A stretch of 45,950 bases of DNA from Polyangiaceae bacterium (GTDB taxonomy: Bacteria; Myxococcota_A; Polyangia; Polyangiales; Polyangiaceae): assembly GCA_009780955.1 (NCBI GenBank), contig WQZB01000041.1:1-45950 (forward strand). The letters run 5' to 3'. Position numbers and translations under genes: made by a program. Under the pieces are notes generated by a model. That model made no database searches. It saw only the letters and a list, made by a program, of their open reading frames with translations, and was not told the DNA's origin. Positions 45,627 through 45,950 of the stretch are shown piece after piece; positions within the stretch are counted from its first letter, which is position 1; each line of letters opens with the position of its first letter.

Positions 45627-45850
45627 CAACTACTCCGGCTTATGAATTCGGCGCCAACGCGCACATTCGGGTGCACGCTGCACGCAGTTCCCCCTACCCA
45701 TCGCACGGTTCTTTCGAGAACGAAGAGAACGAATGCGACCTGCGAACGGTAGGAAATGGCCGGCGATTCACCAAGCGCGGCTAGGAAAATAGGAAAGACA
45801 TCGTCCGCCCGCCGCGCACATTTGGGCTACAGCGCAACCCAGTTGCGCTG
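45627..45850. other. Upstream region of the GH5 gene
   Basis: No gene is supported. It should hold the promoter of the GH5 gene; no clear motif was recognised. At its right end a 9-bp stem (CAGCGCAAC at 45830-45838, complement at 45842-45850, loop CCA) is followed by ATTTAAAAG, directly abutting the terminal repeat. It looks like a small terminator or part of the repeat. Confidence 0.45.
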
Positions 45851-45950
45851 ATTTAAAAGTCCAATGGCGATGCGCACACGTCGCGCTTCGTTGAGCCCGA
45901 AGGCCGTGGCTCTCGAAAGAAGCGGAGCGTGAGCCACGGAATTTCGGGCT
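45850..45950. repeat. Dispersed hairpin repeat, right copy (cut by window end)
   Basis: Same element as at 1-104, same orientation. GATGCGCACACGTCGCGC is identical, and the hairpin arms GTTGAGCCCGA and GAGCCACGG are present; the final CAAC of the right arm is beyond the window end. Differences from the left copy include a missing TA in the loop and an extra A after CCACGG. Confidence 0.8.

Overview
The window is a GC-rich bacterial chromosome segment densely packed with ordinary housekeeping genes and some accessory genes. Several traits suggest a myxobacterium-like organism (Myxococcota, perhaps Polyangia): two adjacent giant alanine-rich TPR proteins, many lipoproteins, a secreted FGE-fold protein, and a sigma-70 with a full region 1.1. 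This is an inference from gene style; no rRNA or marker tree was available. No tRNA, rRNA, CRISPR array, transposase or phage gene was found.

Layout. (1) 0.1-5.9 kb: a sugar-nucleotide pyrophosphorylase and a lipase on the + strand face a translationally coupled minus-strand polysaccharide operon (deacetylase, MurJ/MOP-type flippase, GT4 glycosyltransferase). (2) 5.9-10.4 kb: a tight trpDCFBA operon without trpE/trpG. (3) 10.5-14.6 kb: a GT4 glycosyltransferase overlapping an RND/MMPL exporter. (4) 14.7-17.5 kb: nhaB, a two-domain PII-like gene and a two-domain lipoprotein gene with 13-14 bp spacers. (5) 17.6-20.6 kb: a von Willebrand A protein with a small membrane protein, and a lipoprotein. 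(6) 20.6-36.3 kb: a long minus-strand run atpD, atpC, PPIase, PHA-system protein, giant TPR 1, giant TPR 2, typA. (7) 36.5-41.3 kb: lipoprotein esterase, dnaG, rpoD. (8) 41.9-45.6 kb: secreted FGE-fold protein, LPG-synthase-type membrane protein and a GH5 lipoprotein.

The most striking signal is a family of short palindromes that begin with GTAG (GTAGGGGCG ... CGCCCCTAC). Nine units lie in four loci. They touch coding sequence at every locus: they are read through in frame inside trpC (about 48 extra residues), they form the C-terminal tail of a glycosyltransferase, and they supply the stop codons of the RND exporter and of giant TPR 2. They resemble REP elements mobilised by RAYT (Y1-type) transposases, but no such transposase lies here. 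A different hairpin repeat lies at both ends of the window, so this may be a contig broken at repeats. A 13-bp tandem duplication sits on the junction of the two giant TPR genes; removing one unit would join them into one ORF of about 3,500 codons. The nhaB / double-PII / lipoprotein operon is the best candidate for a little-described regulatory system.
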